Source: 79-D21 sp022839995
Lineage (GTDB): Bacteria; Synergistota; Synergistia; Synergistales; 79-D21
Reading direction: 5' to 3'
Assembly (NCBI GenBank): GCA_022839995.1
Contig: JALHIN010000006.1
Coordinates: 28,613-92,612 of the forward strand
DNA length: 64,000 nucleotides
Part shown: positions 52,775 through 61,509 of the stretch, in pieces
Layout: every line of letters starts with the position of its first letter
Numbering within the stretch: the stretch's first letter is position 1
The notes under the pieces: model-generated
What the model saw: only the letters and a program-made list of their open reading frames with translations
Told to the model about the DNA's origin: nothing
Databases searched by the model: none
Translations under genes and position numbers: made by a program

Positions 52775-52969
52775 ATGTCCAAGGTCTGCCAGTGCTGTGG
52801 CCGCGGGCCCGTTACCGGCAATAACGTCAGCCATTCGAACCGCCATACTCGTCGCCGTTGGCAGTTGAACCTGCAAACGGTCCGGGTCGATTTTGGCGAA
52901 GGGGGCCGGACCAAGCTCAAGGTCTGTTCTCGCTGCCTTCGTTCCGGTCTGGTCAAGCGGGCTGTCTAA
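52775..52969 (+). CDS. rpmB: 50S ribosomal protein L28
   Basis: Large-subunit protein, 64 aa. MSKVCQCCGRGPVTGNNVSHSNRHTRRRW is diagnostic. Cysteines at 5, 7 and 8 and the CSRC pair near the C-terminus make a zinc-ribbon (C+) form. ATG 52775 follows GGGAGGG by 8 nt. It is a single-gene unit diverging from xseB, with its own promoter and a terminator that begins inside the coding region. Confidence 0.96.
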   Translation: MSKVCQCCGRGPVTGNNVSHSNRHTRRRWQLNLQTVRVDFGEGGRTKLKVCSRCLRSGLVKRAV

Positions 52970-52987
52970 GGGCAGCCCGCCTTTTTT
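52957..52987 (+). terminator. intrinsic terminator of rpmB
   Basis: GCGGGCTG (52957-52964) pairs with CAGCCCGC (52973-52980), followed by six T (52982-52987). The TAA stop codon of rpmB (52967-52969) lies in the loop. Confidence 0.88.
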
Positions 52988-53014
52988 CTCCGGTACCACT
53001 CCTGCTCCTCCACC

Positions 53015-53737
53015 CTACCTTTCCCACCAGCTGACGTAAAGCCCCATTTCCCCGTCATCCAGGCCAACAACGGTGGGTTCTTCCCCTTCCGGCCGGTTGC
53101 TGATCGCATAGGGAAAATCCTGGTCGAGCTCCGTTTTTTCCAGGGGCCAGTGCACCCCTCTGATTGTGACTCCCTTGCACTGCTTCGAGAAGGCCAAAAG
53201 CGAAACGGCTTCCGGTTTTCTTAGATGGGTAAGCGTCACGCTTTCACCGCCACGGATGAATGTCAGGAGTTCCCTGTGATCGGCAAGCACCGCGTACCCT
53301 GTACTTCCCCTTAGGTTTCCAAGGACAGAAAGAACATTGCTCCAGGCATGGTCGAACCGCCCGCCCCAGCAACCCGTCACGAGAATCTTGACCCCGTCCG
53401 AACGTGAGGCAAGGGCTTTCAGTGCCACCTGGAAATCCGTGTCGTCCTTTTCCCGCGACAGGGACATTACTTCCGCTCCTCTCTCCATTGCGGCCTTCCA
53501 GAGCTTTGGGGAGGCGCTGTCAGCATCCCCGAGAATCAGCGCGGGCAGAAGACCGGCTTCCATACATGCGTTAACCCCCCGGTCGATGGCCCATACGGTT
53601 CGATTTTCGGCGGCTTCAAGCAACCAGTTGACCCGGGGCTTTCGCCCTCCAGCGACCAGGAGGACTTCTTCTCCTGGCGGGATCTGCGGGGAGGACAGGA
53701 CGACCTGAGGCAGCCGGATTTCCTCGAATCCCTTCAT
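53015..53737 (-). CDS. thiN: thiamine diphosphokinase
   Basis: Makes thiamine diphosphate from thiamine and ATP, 240 aa. The family motifs are seen as AIDRGVNACMEAGLLPALILGDADS, DDTDFQVALKAL and GCWGGRFDHAWSNVLSVL; the C-terminal beta domain is less conserved. ATG 53737 lies 9 nt after GGGAG; an in-frame TTG at 53746 abuts it. Last gene of the leftward chain from hutU, 5 nt after ftsK. Its product is the cofactor of Dxs, encoded nearby. Confidence 0.88.
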   Translation of the reverse strand: MKGFEEIRLPQVVLSSPQIPPGEEVLLVAGGRKPRVNWLLEAAENRTVWAIDRGVNACMEAGLLPALILGDADSASPKLWKAAMERGAEVMSLSREKDDTDFQVALKALASRSDGVKILVTGCWGGRFDHAWSNVLSVLGNLRGSTGYAVLADHRELLTFIRGGESVTLTHLRKPEAVSLLAFSKQCKGVTIRGVHWPLEKTELDQDFPYAISNRPEGEEPTVVGLDDGEMGLYVSWWER

Positions 53738-53742
53738 TTCGA

Positions 53743-56016
53743 TCAACTCCCTCCGCTGAAGGCCTGGCGAAGGATCTCCTCGGCCTTGTCTTCATCGACC
53801 AGGATCTCTCTTGGCCGGGAGGCTTCCTGGGGCCCCACCATGCCAAGCTGCTCCATGGTGTCGATCAGGCGCGCGGCCCTCGTAAAACCGATTTTCAGCT
53901 GTCTCTGGAGACGGCTGGCTGATGCGATTCCCGTTTGCAGGATGATTGAGACGGCCTCTTCCAGGAGCGGGTCCTCCAGGTTTGCCGCGATCTCCCCCCA
54001 TGCTCCGTTTTCGTCGCTGTCGATATCGATGTGCTGGGGTTCACCGAAAACCCGCAGGACATGCTGGATGAAAGCGGTGATTCGGGTTTCGTCGATCCAG
54101 GGGCCCTGTACCCGAAGGGGTTTCGGATAGCGGGAAGTCAAGAGAAGCATGTCTCCTTTTCCGAGGAGCTTTTCCGCTCCTGACAGGTCGATAATCGTCC
54201 TGGAATCCGCCTGGGAAGGGAGCGTAAAGGCGACGCGCGCGGGGATGTTGGCCTTGATCAGACCGGTGACGACGTTTACGGAAGGCCGCTGGGTCGCAAG
54301 GATCAGGTGGATCCCCGTAGCCCTGGCCATTTGGGCAAGCCTGCAGATGTAATCCTCGGCTTCTTTTGGAGATGTCATCATCAGATCGGCCAGTTCGTCG
54401 ACAACGATGACAATGTGAGGGAGCCGATCTTTCGGCAGGACTTTCCTGTTATAGGCTTTCAGGTGCCGGACACGTGCGCCCGCGAAAAGTTCGTACCGGC
54501 GCTCCATTTCCCGAATTGCCCAGCCAAGGGCATGGACGGCCTTTTTCGAGTCGACGACGGGAGGGGTGAGGGTGTGGGGAAGCTTTTCGTAGAGCGTCAT
54601 CTCCACGCGCTTGGGGTCGATCAGCAGGAGGCGCAGTTCATCCGGTCTTCTCGCACAGCACAGTCCGATGATGCAGCTTGAAACGAGGACGCTCTTCCCC
54701 GACCCGGTCGTTCCCGCAACGAGGAGGTGAGGCAGGTCTTCCAGTCCCATGACAAGTGGTACGCCGTCCACCGTCAGCCCCAGGGGGAGCGGAAGGTCGA
54801 AATCCCCGCGCTGGAATGGTGTGGACTCAAGAAGGGCCCTTAGCGGCACGATCCATCGCCTAGGGTTGGGTGTTTCGATCCCGACGAAGGTCGTTCCGGG
54901 GATGGGAGCTTCGACCCTCAATGCCGGGACCGCTAGAGCCACGGCCAAGTCGTTGCTGAGCCCCGCGACCTTGCTGACCTTGATTCCCGGTGCGAGCTGG
55001 AGGCGGAACTGGATTACTGTCGGTCCCGTGATTGTTTCAGCCAGTTCCGCTTCGACGCCGAATTCCTCGAGTGTAGAAATGATACGCTCACCCTGATTGC
55101 GGATCAGCTCGTCCGAAACCGGGTTGACCGTAATCCCCTCGTTCCCGAAGAGTTCAAGGGGAGGAGGAAACGCGGAGGGGTCGACGCCATCGGGAAGGAG
55201 GATCTCTTCCTGGATCTCTGCCTGTTCCGGAGCTTCCTCAACAGAGAGGACAAGCGAATCTTCAAGTTCCTCCTCCACGTAGGACGGAGAGAAAGGAACG
55301 ATTTCCGGAGTTTCGGCAGGCTGAGCCCCATCTGTTGAAGGGGAAGGTGTCGATTCGTTCGCAGGGAGACCTGTGTGGATTTTCAGGAGAAGATTCCTGG
55401 CCGGGCGAAGGAAAACTGCCGTCCAGAATTCGCTGAAGCGGCGTATCCCAGCCTGCAGCGTGCCGCGGAACGCCGATGCCCAGCGAACGAAATCCAGAGG
55501 TTCGATCAGCCCATACAGGGTCGCGGAAAGGAAAACTCCGAAAAGCCCCGCGAGAACGATCCCCAGTACCCCCGTCTGTTTCAAGAGGAATCCGCCGATC
55601 GCCCTCCCGAGGAGTCCCGGGTTGAACCACTCACTTGAAGCGAGAGGCCAGGCTCCCTGGCCGATGAAAAGAACGACCTCCAGGCAAAAATACAGGACGA
55701 TGGTTCCAACCGCCTGCCTTGTCAGGTCCTGGACCGGTTTCCTCAGAAGATGGAAAATCCCGCAGTAAAGGATGAAAAGAAGGAGGAGAACGGCTCCCCC
55801 TCCAGTGATTCCGAAAAAGTTTTTACGGACGACTTGCCCCCACGCTCCGGTCAGGTCGGTGTAAAGGGATGCAAGGAAATAGATTGACAGGAAGAGCAAA
55901 AAGACGACGAACCCATCCATCCATACCCGTGTTCCCGCAGAATCGACGGGTCTTCCCCGCATCGGGGAGTCCTCTTGCTCGCGAAGTTCGGGGTACTGTT
56001 TCCTAGCCTTCGCCAT
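53743..56016 (-). CDS. ftsK: FtsK/SpoIIIE-type DNA translocase
   Basis: Membrane-anchored motor for chromosome clearance at the septum, 757 aa. Four membrane helices (about residues 35-52, 71-90, 102-120, 148-170), a Pro/Glu-rich linker (220-290), then the alpha/beta motor with Walker A GTTGSGKS at 435-442 and VVDELADLMM, and a winged-helix gamma domain from about 690 (ASRLQRQLKIGFTRAARLIDTMEQLGMVGP). ATG 56016 is used; GTG 56028 is an alternative. It overlaps tldD by 14 nt. Confidence 0.95.
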   Translation of the reverse strand: MAKARKQYPELREQEDSPMRGRPVDSAGTRVWMDGFVVFLLFLSIYFLASLYTDLTGAWGQVVRKNFFGITGGGAVLLLLFILYCGIFHLLRKPVQDLTRQAVGTIVLYFCLEVVLFIGQGAWPLASSEWFNPGLLGRAIGGFLLKQTGVLGIVLAGLFGVFLSATLYGLIEPLDFVRWASAFRGTLQAGIRRFSEFWTAVFLRPARNLLLKIHTGLPANESTPSPSTDGAQPAETPEIVPFSPSYVEEELEDSLVLSVEEAPEQAEIQEEILLPDGVDPSAFPPPLELFGNEGITVNPVSDELIRNQGERIISTLEEFGVEAELAETITGPTVIQFRLQLAPGIKVSKVAGLSNDLAVALAVPALRVEAPIPGTTFVGIETPNPRRWIVPLRALLESTPFQRGDFDLPLPLGLTVDGVPLVMGLEDLPHLLVAGTTGSGKSVLVSSCIIGLCCARRPDELRLLLIDPKRVEMTLYEKLPHTLTPPVVDSKKAVHALGWAIREMERRYELFAGARVRHLKAYNRKVLPKDRLPHIVIVVDELADLMMTSPKEAEDYICRLAQMARATGIHLILATQRPSVNVVTGLIKANIPARVAFTLPSQADSRTIIDLSGAEKLLGKGDMLLLTSRYPKPLRVQGPWIDETRITAFIQHVLRVFGEPQHIDIDSDENGAWGEIAANLEDPLLEEAVSIILQTGIASASRLQRQLKIGFTRAARLIDTMEQLGMVGPQEASRPREILVDEDKAEEILRQAFSGGS

Positions 56017-57403
56017 CGCCGATCTCACACCCTCCTACGAGCAGATTCCGAATGAGAAGGCTGGGCTGCCCATCCGTGACCGGAACACTCTGGCCATCCT
56101 TCCCGCATAATCCGGGTTCGAAGTGGAGGTCGCTCCCAATCGCTTCGATCTGTTTCAGGGTTTCAGGTCCGTTGCCGATCAGGGTCGCCCCCCGGACGGG
56201 CTTTCCAATCCGTCCGTTCTCGATAAGAAAGGCCTCGGTCACCTGGAAAACGAAATCACCTGAGGTCGGGTTGACCTGCCCCCCTCCCATTTTCGTCACG
56301 AGCAGGCCCTTCCCTGCCTTTTCCAGCAAGCCTTCAAACGGTTCTTCCCCGGGCAAGAGGAACGTGTTGCTCATTCTTGGCAGGGGCAGGTTCCGGTAGG
56401 AACCACGCCTGCCGTTTCCCGTCAGGGGCAGTCCGCCCTTCCTGGCCGATTGAACGTCGGTCAGATACGCTTTCAGAACTCCCTGCTCGATCAGGACGGT
56501 GCGCTGTGCCGGTGTCCCTTCGTCATCGGTTTCGTAGCTCCCGTACGCTTTTGGGATCGTTGCATCGTCCACAAGTGTGACAAGCGGGCTTGCGACCTGT
56601 TCCCCGAGGCGTTCGCGGTAAACCGAGTAGTCTTTTTGGACGATATCCGCTTCCAGCCCGTGTCCGCAGGCTTCGTGTATCATCGTCCCTCCGGCCAGGC
56701 CGGAGAGCACGACCGGCATCCGCCCGGCCGGGCATTGGCACGCCTCAAGCATGAGCAGGGCCCTGGCAAGAGCCTGTTGGCCGACCTCCAGGGGGGACAG
56801 GTCGTCCCAGAAATTCCCGGGTCCGGTTTGAAACGCGCGGACCTCATATCCGGTCTGAATCGTTCCCTTCCGCTCGACTGTTACCTGGACAGCAAAAAGG
56901 GAGTGAAACCGGAGGTCCGATACGATCTTACCGTCCCCACGGACCACGAGGGTGCGACGTCCGGAAACCTTCGCGCGGAGAGTCACCTGTCGAACAAGCG
57001 GGGAGGCGTTACGGATAGACCGGTCGATCTCTCCGAGAGGGTCGGTGGCGGGAGCCTTTAACCGGATGGGTTCGAAATCCGGCGAGTCACCCGGCGTCAC
57101 GGGAGGTTTCCCAACAAGGGGAAAGCCCGCCCTAGCGAGGGTTTCTTCCATGCAACGCCAGGCGCCCATCGGGGAAGAGTCGGGGGAGTGAGAGAAGAGG
57201 GAGTGCTCGTTGAGGATGACCCTCGCCCCGACGCCACTCGAAGCGGCCGAGGAAACCTCCTCGACTCTCCCCTTTTCGAAAACCACACTATGTCCCGAAG
57301 CGGACTGGACGAAGATGTCGGAATAGTCAACGGTTCTGCCTGAAAGGCCTGCCAGGTGTTCGCCGAGCGACTTCCAGCCGTCGGCAAGGGGTTCAACCTT
57401 CAT
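56003..57403 (-). CDS. tldD: TldD/PmbA family metalloprotease
   Basis: TldD-type zinc peptidase, 466 aa. The metal site HEACGHGLEAD (HExxxH) is intact, as are DEGTPAQRTVLIE, RMSNTFLLPG and the C-terminal CGKDGQSVPVTDGQPSLLIRNLLVGG. E. coli TldD acts with TldE in peptide maturation; no partner gene lies nearby. ATG 57403 follows GGAGGA by about 10 nt, while ATG 57412 overlaps that site. It overlaps both neighbours. Confidence 0.92.
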   Translation of the reverse strand: MKVEPLADGWKSLGEHLAGLSGRTVDYSDIFVQSASGHSVVFEKGRVEEVSSAASSGVGARVILNEHSLFSHSPDSSPMGAWRCMEETLARAGFPLVGKPPVTPGDSPDFEPIRLKAPATDPLGEIDRSIRNASPLVRQVTLRAKVSGRRTLVVRGDGKIVSDLRFHSLFAVQVTVERKGTIQTGYEVRAFQTGPGNFWDDLSPLEVGQQALARALLMLEACQCPAGRMPVVLSGLAGGTMIHEACGHGLEADIVQKDYSVYRERLGEQVASPLVTLVDDATIPKAYGSYETDDEGTPAQRTVLIEQGVLKAYLTDVQSARKGGLPLTGNGRRGSYRNLPLPRMSNTFLLPGEEPFEGLLEKAGKGLLVTKMGGGQVNPTSGDFVFQVTEAFLIENGRIGKPVRGATLIGNGPETLKQIEAIGSDLHFEPGLCGKDGQSVPVTDGQPSLLIRNLLVGGCEIGDGEG

Positions 57404-58535
57404 CAGCGTCATCTCCTCCGATCAGTGCAGCCCGTATCCTGAATCCGAAAAATCCCGGAGCGTCTACCGCGAAAGTCCCCTCGCCCCGAAAGAGGCTGAT
57501 CCAACCGCAACCCGGAAGGACAAGGTCCTGCCCCTTCGAAAGCCGCACCTTCGTTTGGGTTCGGGGAATTCCGTCGAGAACCATTCGGCAGCCCCGGCAA
57601 GGAATTTTCAGGAGTCCGCCCGAATGTCTTTCGATCAGTTCTGCCGCCCTTCGATACTTCGTGCGGTGTGGCTCGAGCGATTCGGGGGTGAAGGATGCGA
57701 TCCCGATTCGGCTCCCCTCGTGACTGCTTAAGACCTCGACTCCGACCAGGCCGCCGAAAAGAAGGGCATCTCCCGGAGCCAATGAAAAAGCCGACCGCAC
57801 GAGCTGCTTTTCCGGCTGGAGCTTGACGAGACATTCCGGGCACAGCACTGGTATCCAGGGATCGTCCGAACGGAACCCGGGGATGTCGACCAAAGTCATT
57901 CCCAACCGGGAACTCGAGGCCTCAATCGGGCGAAGCGTCGTTCCGGGCATGGGCGAAATCGAAGCGCACCGGGCTTCGACGCAAACGCTTCTCAGGAAGG
58001 TGGTCTTTCCCGAGTTGACCGGACCGACCAGTAGGATCCGGACTCCGGCAGAGAACCGTTTCTCGAGCCATGCGGTTGCCTTTTTGACGGAAGCATGATC
58101 GAGCGCGTTCATCGCAAGAAAGGATGCCCTCGGGATCCCCAGGATGGTTTCGAGTCGCCTGGTTGGGTCGCCGTCACGAAACCATGCTGAAAGCATATCA
58201 TATTTGTTGATGACTGTCAGGAATGGCTTCCCCCATTCCCTCAGCCTTCTTTCCAGCCGAGGATTGGGAACGAGGCGCAGGGCGTCGAGGAAGACGATTC
58301 CGCCATCGGCGTGCTCCATCTCCCTCTCTAGAATCCCGAAAACCTGTTCGTCGGAGAGCGATGCCTTTGTCGCTTGCCGGTAATGGACCAAGCGGAAGCA
58401 GCGCCTGCAAACCTTTCCTTCCCTGTTTTCCAGGGCTTTCGGCACGAAGCCCGGTGCGTCGGGATCCTCGCTTTGCAGGAAGGCTCCGCATCCGGGACAG
58501 GCTTCCGGCGGTTCATTCCCTTGAGAAAACTTCAT
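57393..58535 (-). CDS. yqeH: YqeH-type circularly permuted GTPase
   Basis: Ribosome-assembly GTPase (30S in B. subtilis), 380 aa. An N-terminal treble-clef zinc site uses C13, C16, C43 and C46 (CPGC...CRRC). The GTPase motifs appear in permuted order: G4 NKYD (about residues 110-113) first, then G1 GPVNSGKTT (about 171-179) and G3 DIPG (about 215). A C-terminal domain with CRGC and a beta-rich part ends the protein. Overlaps tldD by 11 nt. Confidence 0.9.
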   Translation of the reverse strand: MKFSQGNEPPEACPGCGAFLQSEDPDAPGFVPKALENREGKVCRRCFRLVHYRQATKASLSDEQVFGILEREMEHADGGIVFLDALRLVPNPRLERRLREWGKPFLTVINKYDMLSAWFRDGDPTRRLETILGIPRASFLAMNALDHASVKKATAWLEKRFSAGVRILLVGPVNSGKTTFLRSVCVEARCASISPMPGTTLRPIEASSSRLGMTLVDIPGFRSDDPWIPVLCPECLVKLQPEKQLVRSAFSLAPGDALLFGGLVGVEVLSSHEGSRIGIASFTPESLEPHRTKYRRAAELIERHSGGLLKIPCRGCRMVLDGIPRTQTKVRLSKGQDLVLPGCGWISLFRGEGTFAVDAPGFFGFRIRAALIGGDDADEG

Positions 58536-58544
58536 GGCCAGGTT

Positions 58545-59615
58545 TCAATCCCCTTTCCGCTCCTGATCCTGCAGTTCTTCCGAGGCGGCATTCCGCTGGG
58601 CTGCGAGGTGTTCCTCATAGGTCTCCGAAAACACATGCTTGCCTGATGGGGATAGGAAAAAAAACAGGTATTCGTGCTTTTCGGGCATCAGCGCCGCACG
58701 CCAGGCCGATTCGGATGGCGTGCAAATTGGGCCTGGAGGCAGCCCCTTGTTCCGATAGGTATTGTACGGAGAATCGATGGAGAGGTCTCCGTACGTCAGC
58801 CGGCTTAGAAAACGCCCATGCTGCTTCCACGCAAAAACGACCGTTGCGCAGGACTGAAGGGGCATCCCACGCTCCAGGCGGTTTTCGAAAACCCCGGCAA
58901 CGCGCGCTCTCTCGCCTTCGTCCCGCGCCTCCCTCTCGTTGATCGAGGCGAGGATCGCCCGGGCCTGAATCCATTGTGGAGTCGCATCCTCCGGCAGCAA
59001 GGAACCGATTTTTTCCTGCCATTTTCTGGAGGCCAGCTGGACTAGTTCCTTCACGGCGGTATCCGAGGGGGTCACCCGGTAGGTATCCGGAAGAAGGAAA
59101 GCCATGCGGTCTTCCGGCGTCTCGGGCAGGAAATCGCGCATCGTTGAGGGGTAGTTTGAGGAATCGGCCAGTTCTCGTCGAAGGGAGGCTTCTCCACCCC
59201 ATTGAGCGAGGCTCGCCGCGAGATATCCCAGGGAAGCCCCCGGGAGGAGCCGAACCCCCGCGGAGTCCGGCTCCTGATTTTGCATCTGCCTTGCGATTTC
59301 CCAGGGCGTACCCGGGCGTATCCGGTAAAGACCTGGTTTCAGTCGCTTATCCATTCCCAGGAGGGAAAACCAGCGAGTCAGGGTTCGAGCGTCTCCGCTC
59401 GTGATCCCCTGCTCCACGAGGGACCGGGCCACGGCAAGCGCATTCTGCCCGGGCTCAACCAGAGCTTCAACCGGCGTTCCTTTGCCGGGAGGAACGTTCC
59501 TGTCCCACCAGGACGAATCCTTCGAAACGATCGTTCCGAAGAGAAGAAGTGCCAGAAGGACAATCCCGGCTCCGCCTGACCGAATCGAAGACAGGGGTTT
59601 CTTTCCTGGGTTCAC
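58545..59615 (-). CDS. mltG: endolytic transglycosylase MltG
   Basis: Membrane-bound lytic enzyme that cuts nascent glycan strands, 356 aa. One membrane helix (about residues 13-30), a LysM-like part, then the YceG domain with catalytic Glu227 in ASINEREA (ASIVEKE in E. coli) and PYNTYRNKGLPPGPICTPSESAWRAAL, diagnostic of the family. It starts with GTG 59615, 6 nt after the cyclodeaminase stop, without a clear ribosome site. Confidence 0.93.
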   Translation of the reverse strand: MNPGKKPLSSIRSGGAGIVLLALLLFGTIVSKDSSWWDRNVPPGKGTPVEALVEPGQNALAVARSLVEQGITSGDARTLTRWFSLLGMDKRLKPGLYRIRPGTPWEIARQMQNQEPDSAGVRLLPGASLGYLAASLAQWGGEASLRRELADSSNYPSTMRDFLPETPEDRMAFLLPDTYRVTPSDTAVKELVQLASRKWQEKIGSLLPEDATPQWIQARAILASINEREARDEGERARVAGVFENRLERGMPLQSCATVVFAWKQHGRFLSRLTYGDLSIDSPYNTYRNKGLPPGPICTPSESAWRAALMPEKHEYLFFFLSPSGKHVFSETYEEHLAAQRNAASEELQDQERKGD

Positions 59616-59621
59616 GTGCGC

Positions 59622-60248
59622 TTACGAAAGCCTTTTCTGCATTTCGGCCTCCGCGACGATTGCAGAAGCCTCAACCTGGGAAAGCTCGAACTGGAGCTTT
59701 TTGCGGGTTTCCTCCACGAAGGTCAAATCCGAGATCGCCTTGAGGTTGACCTCCACATTGTAGGCCGCGGCATGGGCGGCTGCCCAAGCGAGCCTTCCAG
59801 CCGAACCGACGTCGGTGATCGCGTTGGGATTGCATTTGAAAAGGAGCGATTCCATGACGCGTGCCACTTTCGCGACCGTTTCCACCGTTTCGAGAGGCAC
59901 TCTGCAGGCAGACTTCAAGGCATCTTGCATGGCCTTCTCCCTGAGGGATTTCTCGTCTTCGGTGGTCTTGGGCATCTTAACCGCTTCCATGACACGGTTG
60001 TACGCTTCTGCGTCCTGGTTGACCAGCTCGATCAGCTTTTCCGTCAGTTGCCTGCTGGTTTCCCCGGCCTCCTGCATCTCCGGCCAGACGTCCTTGAAGC
60101 GTTCCTTTCCAGCTGTCAAGGACGCGACCATCGAACAAAGGCTGCTCGAAAGCGCTCCTGCCAATGCGGCCGCCGATCCACCCCCTGGAGCAGGTGAGGA
60201 GGATCCCAATTCCTTGACAAAATCTCGAAGCGTTAGATCGGTTAACAT
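59622..60248 (-). CDS. fchA: cyclodeaminase/cyclohydrolase (formimidoyl-THF cyclodeaminase)
   Basis: Helical FTCD_C-type enzyme, 208 aa, predicted to turn 5-formimino-THF into methenyl-THF and ammonia. SSSPAPGGGSAAALAGALSSSL is the family signature; VPLETVETVAKVARVMESLL and DVGSAGRLAWAAAHAAAYNVEVNLKAI follow. ATG 60248 has GGAG 6 nt upstream; a longer start lies within hutI. In vertebrates this domain is fused to the formiminotransferase; here the two are separate, with hutI between them. Confidence 0.92.
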   Translation of the reverse strand: MLTDLTLRDFVKELGSSSPAPGGGSAAALAGALSSSLCSMVASLTAGKERFKDVWPEMQEAGETSRQLTEKLIELVNQDAEAYNRVMEAVKMPKTTEDEKSLREKAMQDALKSACRVPLETVETVAKVARVMESLLFKCNPNAITDVGSAGRLAWAAAHAAAYNVEVNLKAISDLTFVEETRKKLQFELSQVEASAIVAEAEMQKRLS

Positions 60249-60264
60249 TCCAGGCTCCTTTCTT

Positions 60265-61509
60265 TCACGCAACTCGTTCTCCAGCCTTATAAACCGCCTT
60301 TACGGGGGATACGCCCGCATGGTACGCAAGGATCGCAGGGGTTTGACCTTCGAGGATGAGAAAATCCGCCTTTTTCCCTGGTTCCAGGCTGCCGCAGGAC
60401 TTCGCTCGGCCGACCGCGTAGGCCGCGTTCAAGGTGGTTGCGACCAGTGCTTCTTCCGGGGATAGCTTCATGCATAGAACGGCAAGGCCGAACACAAAGG
60501 GAATCGACTCACAGAAACAGGAACCGGGATTGCAATCCGTCGCCAGAGCAACGGGGACTCCAAGGCGGATCATTTCCCTTCCCCTTGCGAAAGGTTTCCC
60601 GAGGCTGTAGGCCGTTGCGGGAAGAAGGACCGCGATGGTCCCGGAAGCTGCCATGGCTCTCAAGCCTTCCTCGGAGGCTGCAAGAAGGTGTTCGGCGGAA
60701 AGAGCTCCGACCTCCGCCGCCAATGCTGCCCCACCTAGGTCGTGAACCTCGTCTGCGTGGATTTTTATTCTTAATCCGAGTGCTTTCGCGGCTTCGAGGA
60801 TACGCCTGCTTTGGGCGATTGAAAAGACCCCATCTTCGCAAAAAACGTCGCAGAATTGTGCGATTCCCTGGGATGCAACCTCCGGAAGCATCTCGTGGAT
60901 GATCTTCTCGACAAAGGTTTCCGGGTCGCCCCCGTATTCTTCCGGTATGGCATGGGCCCCCATGAAGGTCGGGATCACGTCCAGGGGAGATTGCCTGCCG
61001 ACTCGATCGATGACGCGAAGCATCTTGAGTTCAGCCTGCGTTTCGAGGCCGTATCCGCTCTTGATTTCGATCGTCGTCGTTCCGTGGGCCAATGCGGACT
61101 CGGCAAGCTTCAGGGTGGAAGAAAAAAGTTCCTCCTCGCCGGCTGCCCGGACCTTCTTCACCGATGAGAGGATTCCACCTCCCTGGCGAAGGATTTCAAG
61201 GTACGGGATCCCCTCAAGCCTCATGGAGAATTCTGCTTCCCGCAAGCCTTGAAAGCAGAGGTGCGTGTGGGGGTCGACGAACCCGGGGATCACGGCCTGC
61301 CCCCTGCAATCGATTTCCTGGTCTGGGGACAGGTGCCTTGCGGCCGCCAACACTTCCTTTTCAGGGCCAATCTCACGGATTCGCCCGTCCTGGGTCAGGA
61401 TCGCAGCTTTCGGTATGGCTCGGACTGCCCCCTGGTCCTTACCAGACAAGGGGTGCCCCGGGTCGATCGGGGTGAAGCAGCAGGCATTGGAAAAAAGCTT
61501 GACCGTCAT
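60265..61509 (-). CDS. hutI: imidazolonepropionase
   Basis: Amidohydrolase that opens imidazolonepropionate to formiminoglutamate, 414 aa. Metal histidines are H81 and H83 in DPHTHL; KSGYGL, GAHAIPEEY, HADEVHDLGGAALAAEVGALSAEHL and ATDCNPGSCFCESI are diagnostic. Overlaps ftcD by 4 nt. Confidence 0.96.
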   Translation of the reverse strand: MTVKLFSNACCFTPIDPGHPLSGKDQGAVRAIPKAAILTQDGRIREIGPEKEVLAAARHLSPDQEIDCRGQAVIPGFVDPHTHLCFQGLREAEFSMRLEGIPYLEILRQGGGILSSVKKVRAAGEEELFSSTLKLAESALAHGTTTIEIKSGYGLETQAELKMLRVIDRVGRQSPLDVIPTFMGAHAIPEEYGGDPETFVEKIIHEMLPEVASQGIAQFCDVFCEDGVFSIAQSRRILEAAKALGLRIKIHADEVHDLGGAALAAEVGALSAEHLLAASEEGLRAMAASGTIAVLLPATAYSLGKPFARGREMIRLGVPVALATDCNPGSCFCESIPFVFGLAVLCMKLSPEEALVATTLNAAYAVGRAKSCGSLEPGKKADFLILEGQTPAILAYHAGVSPVKAVYKAGERVA

